The notes beneath the pieces are model-generated. The model was not told where the DNA came from and ran no database searches. It saw nothing but the letters and a program-made list of their open reading frames with translations. Shown here piece after piece: positions 24,341-32,970 of a DNA stretch of 64,000 bases. Both the position numbers and the translations under genes were made by a program. Every line of letters begins with the position of its first letter. Position 1 is the stretch's first letter. Source of the stretch: Achromobacter sp. B7 (GTDB taxonomy: Bacteria; Pseudomonadota; Gammaproteobacteria; Burkholderiales; Burkholderiaceae_B); NCBI RefSeq assembly GCF_003600685.1, contig NZ_CP032084.1, positions 2,976,001 through 3,040,000 of the forward strand, given 5' to 3'.

Positions 24341-25441
24341 ATGTTCGTCGACGTCAGTGGGGCCAGCCCCCGCGAACAAAACAAGTGGCCGTCGATCGTG
24401 ATCCCGAAAGAGGACATCGATCTGGAAATCGCGCGGTTGATTGACGCACCCCGGCCCGACAACGGCCGCCGCGCCTCGCTCATTACGCACCCACAGGCCA
24501 CCGCACCCGGCCTGGGCCTGGCGCCAGGTACCGATGTGACCATCAACGTCGTCAACCCCGGTGAACGCACCTACAACCTGCGCAAGAACTCCAACATGCT
24601 GGAAATCTGTATCAGCGGCGAGGGCATCGCGACGGTGGCCGGGCGCGATATCCGCGTGGGGCACTGGGACGTCTGGAACACGCCCGCGATGCAGGTGCAC
24701 GCTTACCGCAACGAGGGCAAGACCCCTTGGGTGCGGCTGTCGTATTCGAACGCACCGTTACTGGAAAAGCTGGAAATCCATTACGTCGAGGAGTTTGACG
24801 GCGACGTGCCGCCCGCGGACGCCAACACCCGCCCCGTGCCGCCCCGCGCCCCTGACGCGGCTCGCTCGCGCGATCTGGCGCTGCGCGAACAGATCACGCC
24901 CGAGGGCGCCTGGCTGATGGGATACGAATGGCTGATCGATATCGACGTGCTGGAATCCAAGGCGCTGCATTGGCCGTGGCAGGCGGTGTCGCGCTATCTG
25001 CCGACGGTGGAAGACATGGCACGCGGCTACAACGGCCGCCGCCTGTTCGTGCTGTACAACCCGGCAACCGAGCGGCGCATCGGCACCACGCACAGTTTCT
25101 TCGCCACCATCTCGTCATCACCGCCGGACAACCACCACGTGCCGCATCGGCACAGCTCGTCGGCCATCAACTACTACCTGCGCGGCAACGGCTACAGCAA
25201 GGTCAACGGCGTGCGGCTGGACTGGAAGGCGGGCGACCTGATCCTGTCGGCGCCCGGCTGGGCGATGCATTCGCACCATTCCGGTACCGAGACCACGTCC
25301 GCGCTGACGGTACAGGACCACCCGCTGCAGATCGCCATGGAATCGCTGATCTGGCAGGAGCGCATGCAGGAACCCATCCTGGCGCTGGGCAGCCAGAGCG
25401 GCTTTGAAAGCAACCGCGCGCAGCTGGCCGCGGCGTCCTGA
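24341..25441 (+). CDS. Bicupin dioxygenase-like protein (gentisate dioxygenase superfamily)
   Basis: 366 aa with two cupin domains. The C-terminal cupin holds the likely iron site: H265-H266-x2-H269-x-H271 in the first motif and H310/H312/H313 in the second (APGWAMHSHHS). The N-terminal cupin keeps the fold (MLEICISGEGIATVAGRDIRVGHWDVWN) but its first motif (NPGERTYNLRKNS) lacks the two His. Known gentisate and salicylate dioxygenases usually bind iron in the N-terminal cupin, so the site looks shifted. A ring-cleaving role is inferred from the adjacent Rieske oxygenase and hydrolase; substrate unknown. Confidence 0.8.
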   Translation: MFVDVSGASPREQNKWPSIVIPKEDIDLEIARLIDAPRPDNGRRASLITHPQATAPGLGLAPGTDVTINVVNPGERTYNLRKNSNMLEICISGEGIATVAGRDIRVGHWDVWNTPAMQVHAYRNEGKTPWVRLSYSNAPLLEKLEIHYVEEFDGDVPPADANTRPVPPRAPDAARSRDLALREQITPEGAWLMGYEWLIDIDVLESKALHWPWQAVSRYLPTVEDMARGYNGRRLFVLYNPATERRIGTTHSFFATISSSPPDNHHVPHRHSSSAINYYLRGNGYSKVNGVRLDWKAGDLILSAPGWAMHSHHSGTETTSALTVQDHPLQIAMESLIWQERMQEPILALGSQSGFESNRAQLAAAS

Positions 25442-25522
25442 CAGTCGTCGTCAAACACTGCCGGGCACCGCCACACCCCGGCCATCTCCGCGCCTTTTCA
25501 TCCAACGCCATCCGGATCCACC

Positions 25523-26014
25523 ATGACTCTGACTGACCTGTCCGACGCGCCGGCCTTGCGCGCCCAACTGCGGGACTTCTACGACGACTATGCCTTCTGC
25601 CTGGACGAAGGCCGGCTTGAAGAGTGGCCCGACTTCTTCACCGAAGACTGCCATTACCGCGTGTTGTCTCGCGAGAACCACGACGCCGGCCTGCCGCTGG
25701 GCCTGATCTATTGCATGAACAAGAACATGGTCCGCGACCGAGTGACCGCGCTGCGCGAAACCACCATGTTCGAACCGCGTTCGCTGCGCCATTTCATTAG
25801 TGGCGTGCGCGTCATGGAATTACAGGGCGACCACATCGTGTCGCAAGCGAACTTCGCCGTGATGGAGTCGCTGTCCGACCGCGAACCCACCTTGAACATG
25901 GTGGGGCGCTATCTGGACGTGCTGTGCGTCACCCCCGACGGCCTGGCGATCAGCCGCCGCGACTGCGTGTACGACAACTATCGCGTGCGCACGTCGCTGA
26001 TCGTGCCCATCTGA
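25523..26014 (+). CDS. Aromatic-ring-hydroxylating dioxygenase, beta (small) subunit
   Basis: 163 aa, the standard beta-subunit size (NTF2-like cone fold). It begins with an LRDFYDDYAFCLDEGRLEEWPDFFTEDCHYRV segment and has the conserved R-H-F-I-S region (LRHFISGVRVMEL). The subunit is structural and does not bind metal; with the alpha subunit it forms the oxygenase. The alpha gene follows after 18 bp. Similarity is closest in style to small subunits of salicylate 5-hydroxylase and anthranilate dioxygenase; this is a family-level impression. Confidence 0.9.
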   Translation: MTLTDLSDAPALRAQLRDFYDDYAFCLDEGRLEEWPDFFTEDCHYRVLSRENHDAGLPLGLIYCMNKNMVRDRVTALRETTMFEPRSLRHFISGVRVMELQGDHIVSQANFAVMESLSDREPTLNMVGRYLDVLCVTPDGLAISRRDCVYDNYRVRTSLIVPI

Positions 26015-26032
26015 ATCTGCTAAGGAAAAGCC

Positions 26033-27301
26033 ATGACCTGTTCCGATTCCGCCGTGCTGGACACCGCTGCCACGGCCCCCATTCACCTGGAACGCCGCTG
26101 GCCCAAAGAGGGCTACACGCGTATTCCCAATTGGGTCTACACCGACCCCGCGATCTTTCAAAAAGAAATGGACGTGTTCTTCGCGGGCCAGACCTGGAAC
26201 TACGTGGGCCTGGAATGCGAAGTGCCCGAGACCGGCAGCTACAAGCGCAACTGGATCGGCAACCGCCCGGTCATCATGGTGCGTACCGAAACCGGTGATG
26301 TGAATGTGCTGGAAAACCGCTGCGCCCATCGCGGCGCGCAGATCTGCTGGCAGAACACCGGCCGCGTCACCGACTTCACCTGCCCGTATCACCAATGGAA
26401 TTACGATCTGCACGGCAACCTGCAAGGCGTGCCGTTCCGACGTGGCGCCATGGGCAAGGGCGGCATGCCGCGCGATTTCGACCCCAAGCAGAACGGCATC
26501 CGCAAGCTGCGCAGCGTAAATCGAGGCGGGTCCATCTGGGCCACGTTCTCCGAAGAAGCGCCCAGCTTTGAAGACTATTGCGGCCCCGAAGTGCTGGCCG
26601 AAATCGACCACATGCTGCCGGGCAAGCCGCTAAAGCTGCTGGGATACAGCCGCCAGTTGATTCCCAGCAACTGGAAGATGTACCTGGAAAACCTGAAAGA
26701 CCCGTACCACGCCACCTTGCTGCACACGTTCTACATCACGTTCGGCCTGTGGCGCGCGGATTCCAAGTCCGAGTGCATCCCCACGGGCGGCGGCGCGCAT
26801 AGCGTCATGGTGTCGCACAACGAAGGCAAGAAGAAGACAGAAGCCACCACCGAAATGAGCCGTTTTCGGGACGACCTGGAACTGCTGGACCTGGAGACCG
26901 TGACCCCGCGAGCTGAATTCAACCGAGGCCGCGTAGGGGGTGCCTGGGTATTTCCCGCCGCACAATTCGGCATCCAGGCCAATTCGCTCAAGACGCGCCA
27001 TGTGATCCCCCGCAGTCCAACCGAGCACGAGTTGGTCTTTACCTATTACGGCTACGAGGATGACGACGAGGAAATGACCCGGCTGCGCTTGAAGCACGCC
27101 AATCTGCTGGGCCCGGCCGGCTTCGTGTCCATGGACGACAGCGAAATGCTGAACCAGGTGCAGATCGGCGTCACGGGATACCCCGAGGCGCGCGGCATTG
27201 TCGAGATGGGCGGGCGCGATACCGAGCCGGCCGACTACATGGTGACCGAAGTGCTGATCCGGTCGTTCTATGACTATTACCGCAAGGCGATGGGGCTTTG
27301 A
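26033..27301 (+). CDS. Aromatic-ring-hydroxylating dioxygenase, alpha (large) subunit
   Basis: 422 aa. The N-terminal Rieske domain has C-A-H-R-G-A-Q (residues about 98-104) paired with C-P-Y-H (about 118-121). The catalytic domain has the mononuclear iron site in NLKDPYHATLLHTFY (bridging Asp and two His) and a late Asp in SMDDSEMLNQ. It inserts O2 into an aromatic acid using electrons from the ferredoxin and reductase encoded next. The mixture resembles AndAc and NagG type enzymes acting on anthranilate or salicylate, but the ring substituent cannot be read from sequence. It ends 1 base before the ferredoxin start. Confidence 0.93.
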   Translation: MTCSDSAVLDTAATAPIHLERRWPKEGYTRIPNWVYTDPAIFQKEMDVFFAGQTWNYVGLECEVPETGSYKRNWIGNRPVIMVRTETGDVNVLENRCAHRGAQICWQNTGRVTDFTCPYHQWNYDLHGNLQGVPFRRGAMGKGGMPRDFDPKQNGIRKLRSVNRGGSIWATFSEEAPSFEDYCGPEVLAEIDHMLPGKPLKLLGYSRQLIPSNWKMYLENLKDPYHATLLHTFYITFGLWRADSKSECIPTGGGAHSVMVSHNEGKKKTEATTEMSRFRDDLELLDLETVTPRAEFNRGRVGGAWVFPAAQFGIQANSLKTRHVIPRSPTEHELVFTYYGYEDDDEEMTRLRLKHANLLGPAGFVSMDDSEMLNQVQIGVTGYPEARGIVEMGGRDTEPADYMVTEVLIRSFYDYYRKAMGL

Positions 27302-27302
27302 T

Positions 27303-27623
27303 ATGGATACCTGGAAACCCGTTGCACGGATTGCGGACATTTCGCCCGACACCGGCACATTGCGCGTGATGCACGAGGGCGACGCGGTCTGCCTGTACAA
27401 GCTGCCCGACGAAATCTGCGCCACGCAGGACCGATGTCCGCATGGCAACGCCAGCCTGGCCGACGGCTACCTGGAGGACGGCACGATTGAATGCCCGCTG
27501 CATCAGGGCGTGTTCGATATCCGCACCGGCAAGCCGCAATGCCCGCCGGTCACCACGGATCTGCGCCGCTACGAGGTCCGCGTCGAGGCGGATACGGTTT
27601 ATTTGAAGGCGCAAACGCCGTGA
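27303..27623 (+). CDS. Rieske-type [2Fe-2S] ferredoxin
   Basis: 106 aa from ATG 27303. The Rieske cluster motifs are C-P-H-G-N and C-P-L-H-Q, 17 residues apart (CPHGNASLADGY then ECPLHQG). This is the small soluble ferredoxin that carries electrons from the FAD reductase to the oxygenase. It overlaps the reductase start by 4 bases. Length is exactly that of NagAb/AndAb-type ferredoxins. Confidence 0.93.
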   Translation: MDTWKPVARIADISPDTGTLRVMHEGDAVCLYKLPDEICATQDRCPHGNASLADGYLEDGTIECPLHQGVFDIRTGKPQCPPVTTDLRRYEVRVEADTVYLKAQTP

Positions 27624-28945
27624 ACGCCGGCACGATCGTCATCGTCGGCGCGGGGCAGGCGGGCGGTTGGGCCGCCACCACCTTGCGCGAACGGGGCTAC
27701 ATAGGCCGCATCATCTTGTTAGGTGACGAAGCGCACGCGCCTTACGAGCGCCCGCCCTTGAGCAAGGCGGTACTGAGTGGCAGTGTGCCGCCCGAAAGCA
27801 CCGAATTGTTCTCCGCCGAACGCCTGGCAGCCCTGGATATTTCCTTTCGCCCAGGCATCGCCGCCACGCGATTGCGGCTGGCGGACAAGCAGGTGGATAC
27901 GTCCGACGGTGGCGCAATCGCCTACGACAAGCTGATCCTGTGCATGGGCGGCCGGCCCATCGTGCCGCCGCTGCCCGGCGTGGCATGGGGCGAGGGCGCA
28001 GGGGCCTTTACGGACGCCCATGGCGTCCACGTGCTGCGGACCCGAGACGACGCGCTGCGCCTGCGCGCCTGCTTGGGGCCGGGCAAGCACATCGTGATCG
28101 TGGGTGGCGGATGGATCGGGCTGGAAGTCGCCGCCACGGCACGCCAGGCCGGCACCCGCGTCACCGTACTGGAACAAGCCGATCGGCTATGCGCCCGCAG
28201 CGTGCTTCCCGCCGTGTCCGCGCATTTGGCCGCGATGCACGCCGCGCAGGGCGTCGACGTTCGTTTGGGCGTGGGGCTGCGCGCGGTGCTGCGCGAACCA
28301 GGTGAATCGCAAGCGGGGCGGCCGTCCCAATCGCAGTCCCAGTCCCGGTCCGTAGCCGAGCTGACTGGCTCCCACCCCCTGGCCGAACTGACCGATGGGC
28401 AACGCCTTGTCGCCGACGCCGTGGTGCTGGGCGTGGGCCTGCAAGCCAATGATGCCTTGGCGCGCGAGGCCGGCATCGCCTGCCAGCGCGGTGTGCTGGT
28501 CGACCAATACTGCCGCACTTCTGCGCCAGACGTGTACGCGGCGGGCGACGTGGCGGTGTCCACGCATGCTGAAGCCGGGGGAACGATGCGCCTGGAGTCC
28601 TGGCAAAACGCGCAAGACCAAGGCACGGCGGCGGCCCTGTCCGCGCTCGGCGAACCCGCGCCGTATCTGCCCACCGGCGCAGTCTGGTCCGAACAATACG
28701 ACGCCATGGTGCAAATCGTGGGCTTTCCCGCGCTTGCCGCAAGCGAAGTGCTGCGCCCGCAAACGGACGCGGGAGCCTTGGTGTCGGTGGCGCTGGACGG
28801 CGGCGGTCGGGTAGTGGCAGCCGTCACCGTGAACGCGCCGCGCGATCTGCGGCAGCTACGCAAGTGGATCGCCCAACGTGCGCTTGTGAACCCCGCATTG
28901 TTGCAGCGGCCCGACGTGCCGCTGGCCAATGCCGAAATCCGCTAA
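27620..28945 (+). CDS. FAD-dependent ferredoxin reductase of the dioxygenase
   Basis: 441 aa from GTG 27620, overlapping the ferredoxin stop. FAD-binding IVIVGAGQAGGWAATTLRERG at the start, an NAD-binding IVIVGGGWIGLEVAATARQAG near residue 157, and the closing TSAPDVYAAGDVA motif give the glutathione-reductase-type fold of dioxygenase reductases. An insertion of QSQSQSQSRS (about residue 237) comes from a short repeat at 28325-28351 and is unusual in this family. It reduces the neighbouring Rieske ferredoxin with NAD(P)H. Confidence 0.92.
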   Translation: MNAGTIVIVGAGQAGGWAATTLRERGYIGRIILLGDEAHAPYERPPLSKAVLSGSVPPESTELFSAERLAALDISFRPGIAATRLRLADKQVDTSDGGAIAYDKLILCMGGRPIVPPLPGVAWGEGAGAFTDAHGVHVLRTRDDALRLRACLGPGKHIVIVGGGWIGLEVAATARQAGTRVTVLEQADRLCARSVLPAVSAHLAAMHAAQGVDVRLGVGLRAVLREPGESQAGRPSQSQSQSRSVAELTGSHPLAELTDGQRLVADAVVLGVGLQANDALAREAGIACQRGVLVDQYCRTSAPDVYAAGDVAVSTHAEAGGTMRLESWQNAQDQGTAAALSALGEPAPYLPTGAVWSEQYDAMVQIVGFPALAASEVLRPQTDAGALVSVALDGGGRVVAAVTVNAPRDLRQLRKWIAQRALVNPALLQRPDVPLANAEIR

Positions 28946-28960
28946 CGGAGCCGAAGCCAG

Positions 28961-29380
28961 ATGGAACCGCTTTCAGAAGTCATGCCGATCAAAGCCGCCT
29001 GCGAAGCGGTCGTTCTGAGTTTTTTTCATGCGCTGGACACCCGCCGCCATGACGCCGCCGCCGCGTTGATGGCCGAAGACGGCGTCTGGATGCGCCAGGG
29101 GCGCAAGCTTAGTGGCCCGCACGAAGTCCTGGCGGCGCTGGAGGCCCGCGCGCCCGAGCGCAGCACCTGCCATGTCATCACTAACCTTCGGCTGGTATCG
29201 ACGGACCGCACGCACGCCACGGTGGGCTACTTCCTGACCGCCTACGAAAGCGTGCCGCAAGAGCAGGGCGGGGCACCGAGACTGGTGTCCATCCGTGAGT
29301 GCCAGGACGTGCTTGTGGCAACAAAAGAGGGCTGGCGCCTGGCCGACAAGAGCAGCCGCCGCCATCTGCCACCGGAGTAA
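28961..29380 (+). CDS. NTF2-like (SnoaL) protein
   Basis: 139 aa cone-shaped fold protein: IKAACEAVVLSFFHALDTRRHDAAAALMAEDGVWMRQGRKLSGPHEVLAALEAR, then a beta-rich half with YFLTAYESV and WRLADKSSRRH. NTF2-like proteins act as small isomerases, hydratases or binding subunits; this one lies between the dioxygenase reductase and the hydratase, so a dearomatised or ring-opened intermediate is a plausible ligand. It is not a second beta subunit by length or motif. Function unassigned. Confidence 0.8.
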   Translation: MEPLSEVMPIKAACEAVVLSFFHALDTRRHDAAAALMAEDGVWMRQGRKLSGPHEVLAALEARAPERSTCHVITNLRLVSTDRTHATVGYFLTAYESVPQEQGGAPRLVSIRECQDVLVATKEGWRLADKSSRRHLPPE

Positions 29381-29434
29381 GCCGGCGACCCTCCCACGCA
29401 CGAAAAAACAAATTCAGCCCCCAAGGAGACATGA

Positions 29435-30235
29435 ATGGATGCCACAACCATAAGAACACTGGCGCTACGGCTGCACGAAGCCGAGCAAAGCCGCCGTCAG
29501 GTGCGCCAGCTATCGCTGGACCATCCCGACATCACCATTGCAGACGCTTACGCGATTCAGCGCGAATGGGTCGCGCACAAGCTTGCGTCGGGCCGCCGTC
29601 TGGTCGGCCACAAAATCGGGTTGACCTCGCGTGCGATGCAGCTGTCATCGCAGATCGACGAGCCCGATTACGGCGCACTGCTTGACGACATGTTGTTCGC
29701 CGACGGCGCCGAGATTCCGCGCGGCCGCTTCATCGTGCCGCGTGTGGAAGTCGAGCTCGCGTTCATTCTTGACCGCGCCCTGCAAGGCCCCGGTGTGACC
29801 CTGTTCGACGTGTTGGACGCGGTGCGCTACGTGATTCCGGCGCTGGAGATCATTGATGCGCGGTCGCACCAGATCGACCCCGATTCCAAGCGGCCCCGCA
29901 AGGTCTTCGACACCATTGCCGACAACGCCGCCAATGCGGGCGTGGTAATGGGGGGCCGCCCGGTGCGCGTGGGCGACATGGACCTACGCTGGGTCGGCGC
30001 AATGATGTCGCGCAACGCCGTGATTGAAGAAACGGGCCTGGCCGCAGGCGTGCTCAACCATCCCGCCAACGGCGTGGTTTGGCTGGCCAACAAGCTGGGC
30101 GAACACGGCGTGTCGCTGGAACCCGGCCAGATCATTCTTAGCGGTTCGTTCACCCGGCCCGTTTTTGCCGACGCCGGCGACACGTTCCATGTGGACTACG
30201 GCCCACTTGGTTCGGTCAGCTGTCGCTTTGTTTGA
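29435..30235 (+). CDS. 2-oxo-hept-4-ene-1,7-dioate / 2-keto-4-pentenoate hydratase family protein
   Basis: 266 aa, starting with a GGAG seven bases before the ATG. The family signature is intact: [32 protein letters not shown], then [10 protein letters not shown] (E-x-E metal ligands), and [11 protein letters not shown]. These enzymes hydrate 2-oxo-alkenoates formed after ring cleavage, related in fold to FAH hydrolases. Closest in pattern to HpaH of homoprotocatechuate breakdown. Together with the FAH gene this gives two enzymes of the same superfold in one operon, presumably acting in sequence. Confidence 0.9.
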   Translation: MDATTIRTLALRLHEAEQSRRQVRQLSLDHPDITIADAYAIQREWVAHKLASGRRLVGHKIGLTSRAMQLSSQIDEPDYGALLDDMLFADGAEIPRGRFIVPRVEVELAFILDRALQGPGVTLFDVLDAVRYVIPALEIIDARSHQIDPDSKRPRKVFDTIADNAANAGVVMGGRPVRVGDMDLRWVGAMMSRNAVIEETGLAAGVLNHPANGVVWLANKLGEHGVSLEPGQIILSGSFTRPVFADAGDTFHVDYGPLGSVSCRFV

Positions 30236-30314
30236 CACCGGCATCACAACAGCGCGCCCGATATCCCTAAACCCCAAGCGCAGGCGCGTTCGATATCCCC
30301 ACAGGAGACAAGCA

Positions 30315-31298
30315 GTGAAACCCTCTAAGCCCTTGATTTTCATGGTGGCCGCCGCCTGTGCAGCGGCACCGTTCACTCAGTCCGTAGCCCAACAGGCTGC
30401 CTGGCCCGCGCACGCCATCACATTGGTCGTGCCGTTTGCGGCCGGCGGCGGCGGCGATACGCTGGCGCGGCTGGTGGCCGAACCGCTATCGCGTGAACTT
30501 GGCCAGTCCATCATCGTGGAAAATCGCCCCGGCGCGGGCGGCAATATCGGCACCTCCATCGCGGCGCGGGCCAACCCGGATGGCTACACCCTGTCGTACG
30601 GCACCAACGGCACGCAGGCCACCAACCATTGGCTGTACAAATCTCCCGGCTACACTCCGAGCGACTTCGAACCGATCTCGCGCTTTACCGTCATTGCGGC
30701 CGCGCTGGTCGTAAACGGCACGGATGACCGTTTCAAGACACTGGAGCAGTTGCTGGCCTACGCCAAGTCGCACCCCGGTGACTTGACCTGTGGGTCGGCC
30801 GGCAACGGCACGTCGTCGCACCTTGCCTGTGAACTGCTGAACCAGATGGCCGGCATCAAGGTCATGCACATCCCCTACAAGGGCGGCGGCGCGGCCATGA
30901 CGGACCTGCTGGGCGGACGCATCTCGTTCCTGATCGACGTCATGCCGAACGTGTCGGGCCAGATTGCCGCCGGCAAATTGCGCGCGCTGGCCGTCACCAC
31001 GCCTGAACGGGTCGCGTCCAACCCGAGCATTCCAACCATGAACGAGGCGGGCGTGAAGGGTTATGAATTCTTCGCCTGGGACGGCTTGTACGCGCCGAAA
31101 GGCACGCCACCCGCCGTGCTGGACAAGCTGAACGCCGCGGTCAAGCGCACGCTGCAACAGCCCGAGGTCAAGAAGGCCCTGGAATCGCGCGGCGCCATCC
31201 CGTCGCCCACATCGCGCCAGTCGCTGGCGGACTTTGGCGCCGAGGAATACACGCGGCTGGGCAAAGTGGTGAAAACGGCGGGCGCCGCGATCGATTGA
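30315..31298 (+). CDS. Bug-family tripartite-tricarboxylate-type solute-binding protein
   Basis: 327 aa from GTG 30315, preceded by AGGAGAC. Signal peptide (KPSKPLIFMVAAACAAAPF, cut near SVAQQ), then the hallmark ITLVVPFAAGGGGDTLARL and ENRPGAGGNIGTSIAARANPDGYTL. Bug proteins are highly expanded in Bordetella, Achromobacter and relatives and bind organic acids in the periplasm. No tctB/tctA-type permease genes are here, so it must work with a permease elsewhere or act as a sensor. It closes the catabolic operon and likely captures the pathway's substrate. Confidence 0.92.
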   Translation: MKPSKPLIFMVAAACAAAPFTQSVAQQAAWPAHAITLVVPFAAGGGGDTLARLVAEPLSRELGQSIIVENRPGAGGNIGTSIAARANPDGYTLSYGTNGTQATNHWLYKSPGYTPSDFEPISRFTVIAAALVVNGTDDRFKTLEQLLAYAKSHPGDLTCGSAGNGTSSHLACELLNQMAGIKVMHIPYKGGGAAMTDLLGGRISFLIDVMPNVSGQIAAGKLRALAVTTPERVASNPSIPTMNEAGVKGYEFFAWDGLYAPKGTPPAVLDKLNAAVKRTLQQPEVKKALESRGAIPSPTSRQSLADFGAEEYTRLGKVVKTAGAAID

Positions 31299-31308
31299 CT
31301 GCGGCGGG

Positions 31309-31350
31309 AAAGGAGGCGTGATCGGCGGCACACGGTCACGCGCTTCCTTT
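31309..31350. terminator. Possible bidirectional stem-loop between convergent operons
   Basis: Arms AAAGGAGGCGTGA and TCACGCGCTTCCTTT pair with a 2-base bulge around a GC-rich loop, just after the Bug gene and before the end of the oppositely transcribed reductase. There is no long U-run, so intrinsic termination is uncertain. Confidence 0.4.
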
Positions 31351-31391
31351 GATAACCGGGCACCGGCCTCGGTGGCGCCCGGACGAATGCG

Positions 31392-32792
31392 CTAACGCAT
31401 CCTATACAGCTCGAAATGGAAATGACGCGCGACTGGGAAGCCGTGGGCGGCCAGATCCTTGCGTAGCGCCTCGCCCAATGCGGAGGGGCCACAGAACCAG
31501 AGGCTGGCCTCGCGCCATGCGGGCACCAGCGCACGCAGCCTTTCACCATTGAGCCTGCCGTCGCGCGCGCGAATCAATAGGTGCAGCCGCACACCGGCTG
31601 CCTCGGCGCGCGCCCGTAGCCGGGCAAGCGCGGCGTCATCGACTTCGGTGGTCACGTGAATCAGGTCGATTGCTGGCGGCGTGGCAGGGTGGGAGTTGCC
31701 GTTGCCGTTGCCGTTGCCATTGCCGTTGGCATTCGCATCGACATTCGCCTTGGCATCGGCCAGCGCGTCCATGCGGGCCACGAAGGGCGTGATGCCGATA
31801 CCGCCCGCCACCCAGATCTGGCGGGGCATGCCGTCGTCAAACGTGAAGTCGCCGTAGGGGCCCTCGATGCGTACCGCCTGGCCCGGTTTCAGGGTTTGCG
31901 GCAAGCGGCGGGTATGGTCGCCCAGCGCCTTGGCGATGATGGTGATGCGGGCCGCGTGGGGTTTCCAGGCGGAAGCAATCGTATAAGGGTGCGGGCCTTC
32001 CGACGCATTCGACATGGCAAAGACGAACTGGCCGGGACGATGGCCCGGCCACCCCGGGCTGGTTTCCAACTCGATTTCCAGCGATTCCACCCCCGGAAAA
32101 TGCGTCAAGCCGACCACCTTCGCCCACACTTGTCGCCCGCTGTTGGTGGCCCGCAGCAGCAAAAGCACGGCGGCCACGCTGCCGGCCGCCATCAGTGCGG
32201 CGGCAAGCCACCCCACCGGCTGCGTCCAGTAGCCGTAGTCCAGCAGAACCACGGCATGCATGACCAGCACCAGGAATAGGGCCGCGATAATCCGATGCGT
32301 CTTGTAGAACAGCCGATAGGGAAAAAAGCGCAGCAGCGCCAGCACCACCAACACCACGACACCGTAAAACGCCCATTCGCCCAGCGCTTCCGCGTCGTGC
32401 CGCCACCGATGCAGAAACGTGTCGACGACATCAACCGGGGGCTGGCGCGGCGGCCGGGCGCCGGGCTCGAACCAGCCCCACTGGATCGCGGGCCGAAAGC
32501 CGTTCTTGAACAACCAGTGCAGCAGCGAGAAGAATAGGGCGCCGACGCCCAACCATTTGTGCAGCCGGTACATCTTGTCCAGGCCGCCCAGCGGTCGCTC
32601 GGGCCAGCGCGGGCGCGCCGCCAGCACCAGCGCCAGGCTCATACAGGCAAGGGCAAGCAAGCCGGACAACTGGATCAGCGCGGCGCGCACCGTATAAGGA
32701 CTTGATGCGTCCCACAACCGGGAATCGGCCAGCGCCCACAACAGCGCGACTAACAGCAAGGAAAAAACCAGTGTCAGCTTGATCGCGCGCAT
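31392..32792 (-). CDS. Ferric-reductase-like transmembrane flavoprotein
   Basis: 466 aa. Six or so N-terminal membrane helices with H-containing motifs (RLHKWLGVGALFFSLLHWLFK; THRIIAALFLVLVMHAVVLLDYGYW) give the haem b sites of the ferric reductase domain. The C-terminal half is a ferredoxin-reductase module with FAD-binding HPYTIAS, GPYGDFTF, the NAD-binding VAGGIGITPFVARMD, and a final FCGPSALGEALRKDL. Residues about 345-366 carry an NGNGNGN insertion from a 6-bp repeat. An AAGGAG precedes the ATG. It probably moves electrons from NAD(P)H across the membrane; acceptor unknown. Confidence 0.88.
   Translation of the reverse strand: MRAIKLTLVFSLLLVALLWALADSRLWDASSPYTVRAALIQLSGLLALACMSLALVLAARPRWPERPLGGLDKMYRLHKWLGVGALFFSLLHWLFKNGFRPAIQWGWFEPGARPPRQPPVDVVDTFLHRWRHDAEALGEWAFYGVVVLVVLALLRFFPYRLFYKTHRIIAALFLVLVMHAVVLLDYGYWTQPVGWLAAALMAAGSVAAVLLLLRATNSGRQVWAKVVGLTHFPGVESLEIELETSPGWPGHRPGQFVFAMSNASEGPHPYTIASAWKPHAARITIIAKALGDHTRRLPQTLKPGQAVRIEGPYGDFTFDDGMPRQIWVAGGIGITPFVARMDALADAKANVDANANGNGNGNGNGNSHPATPPAIDLIHVTTEVDDAALARLRARAEAAGVRLHLLIRARDGRLNGERLRALVPAWREASLWFCGPSALGEALRKDLAAHGFPVARHFHFELYRMR
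31695..31730. repeat. 6-bp microsatellite in the ferric-reductase-like gene
   Basis: Six hexamers, four of them exact GTTGCC, then ATTGCC and GTTGGC. They code for N-G-N-G-N-G on the minus strand, inside a loop after the GGIGITPF motif. In-frame, so length change would not inactivate the gene. Confidence 0.85.
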
Positions 32793-32970
32793 CTTGCTCC
32801 TTCGGGTTCAGCGCGCGCATGGGTCCGGGCAAGCGCTGTCGACGTGGTTGATGGAACGGGCCATCAAGATACCTCTGCGGTGACGGGATACCGCGACCCT
32901 CTCTGTCACCGAATTGTTCGATGAATATAGTCCTGCATCCGGCGAAAGTCTTGGACAAAGATCAAGGTTT

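Noticed and set aside
31695..31730. Phase-variable on/off switching by the 6-bp repeat
   Set aside because: Unit is a multiple of three, so copy change keeps the frame; only protein length would vary.
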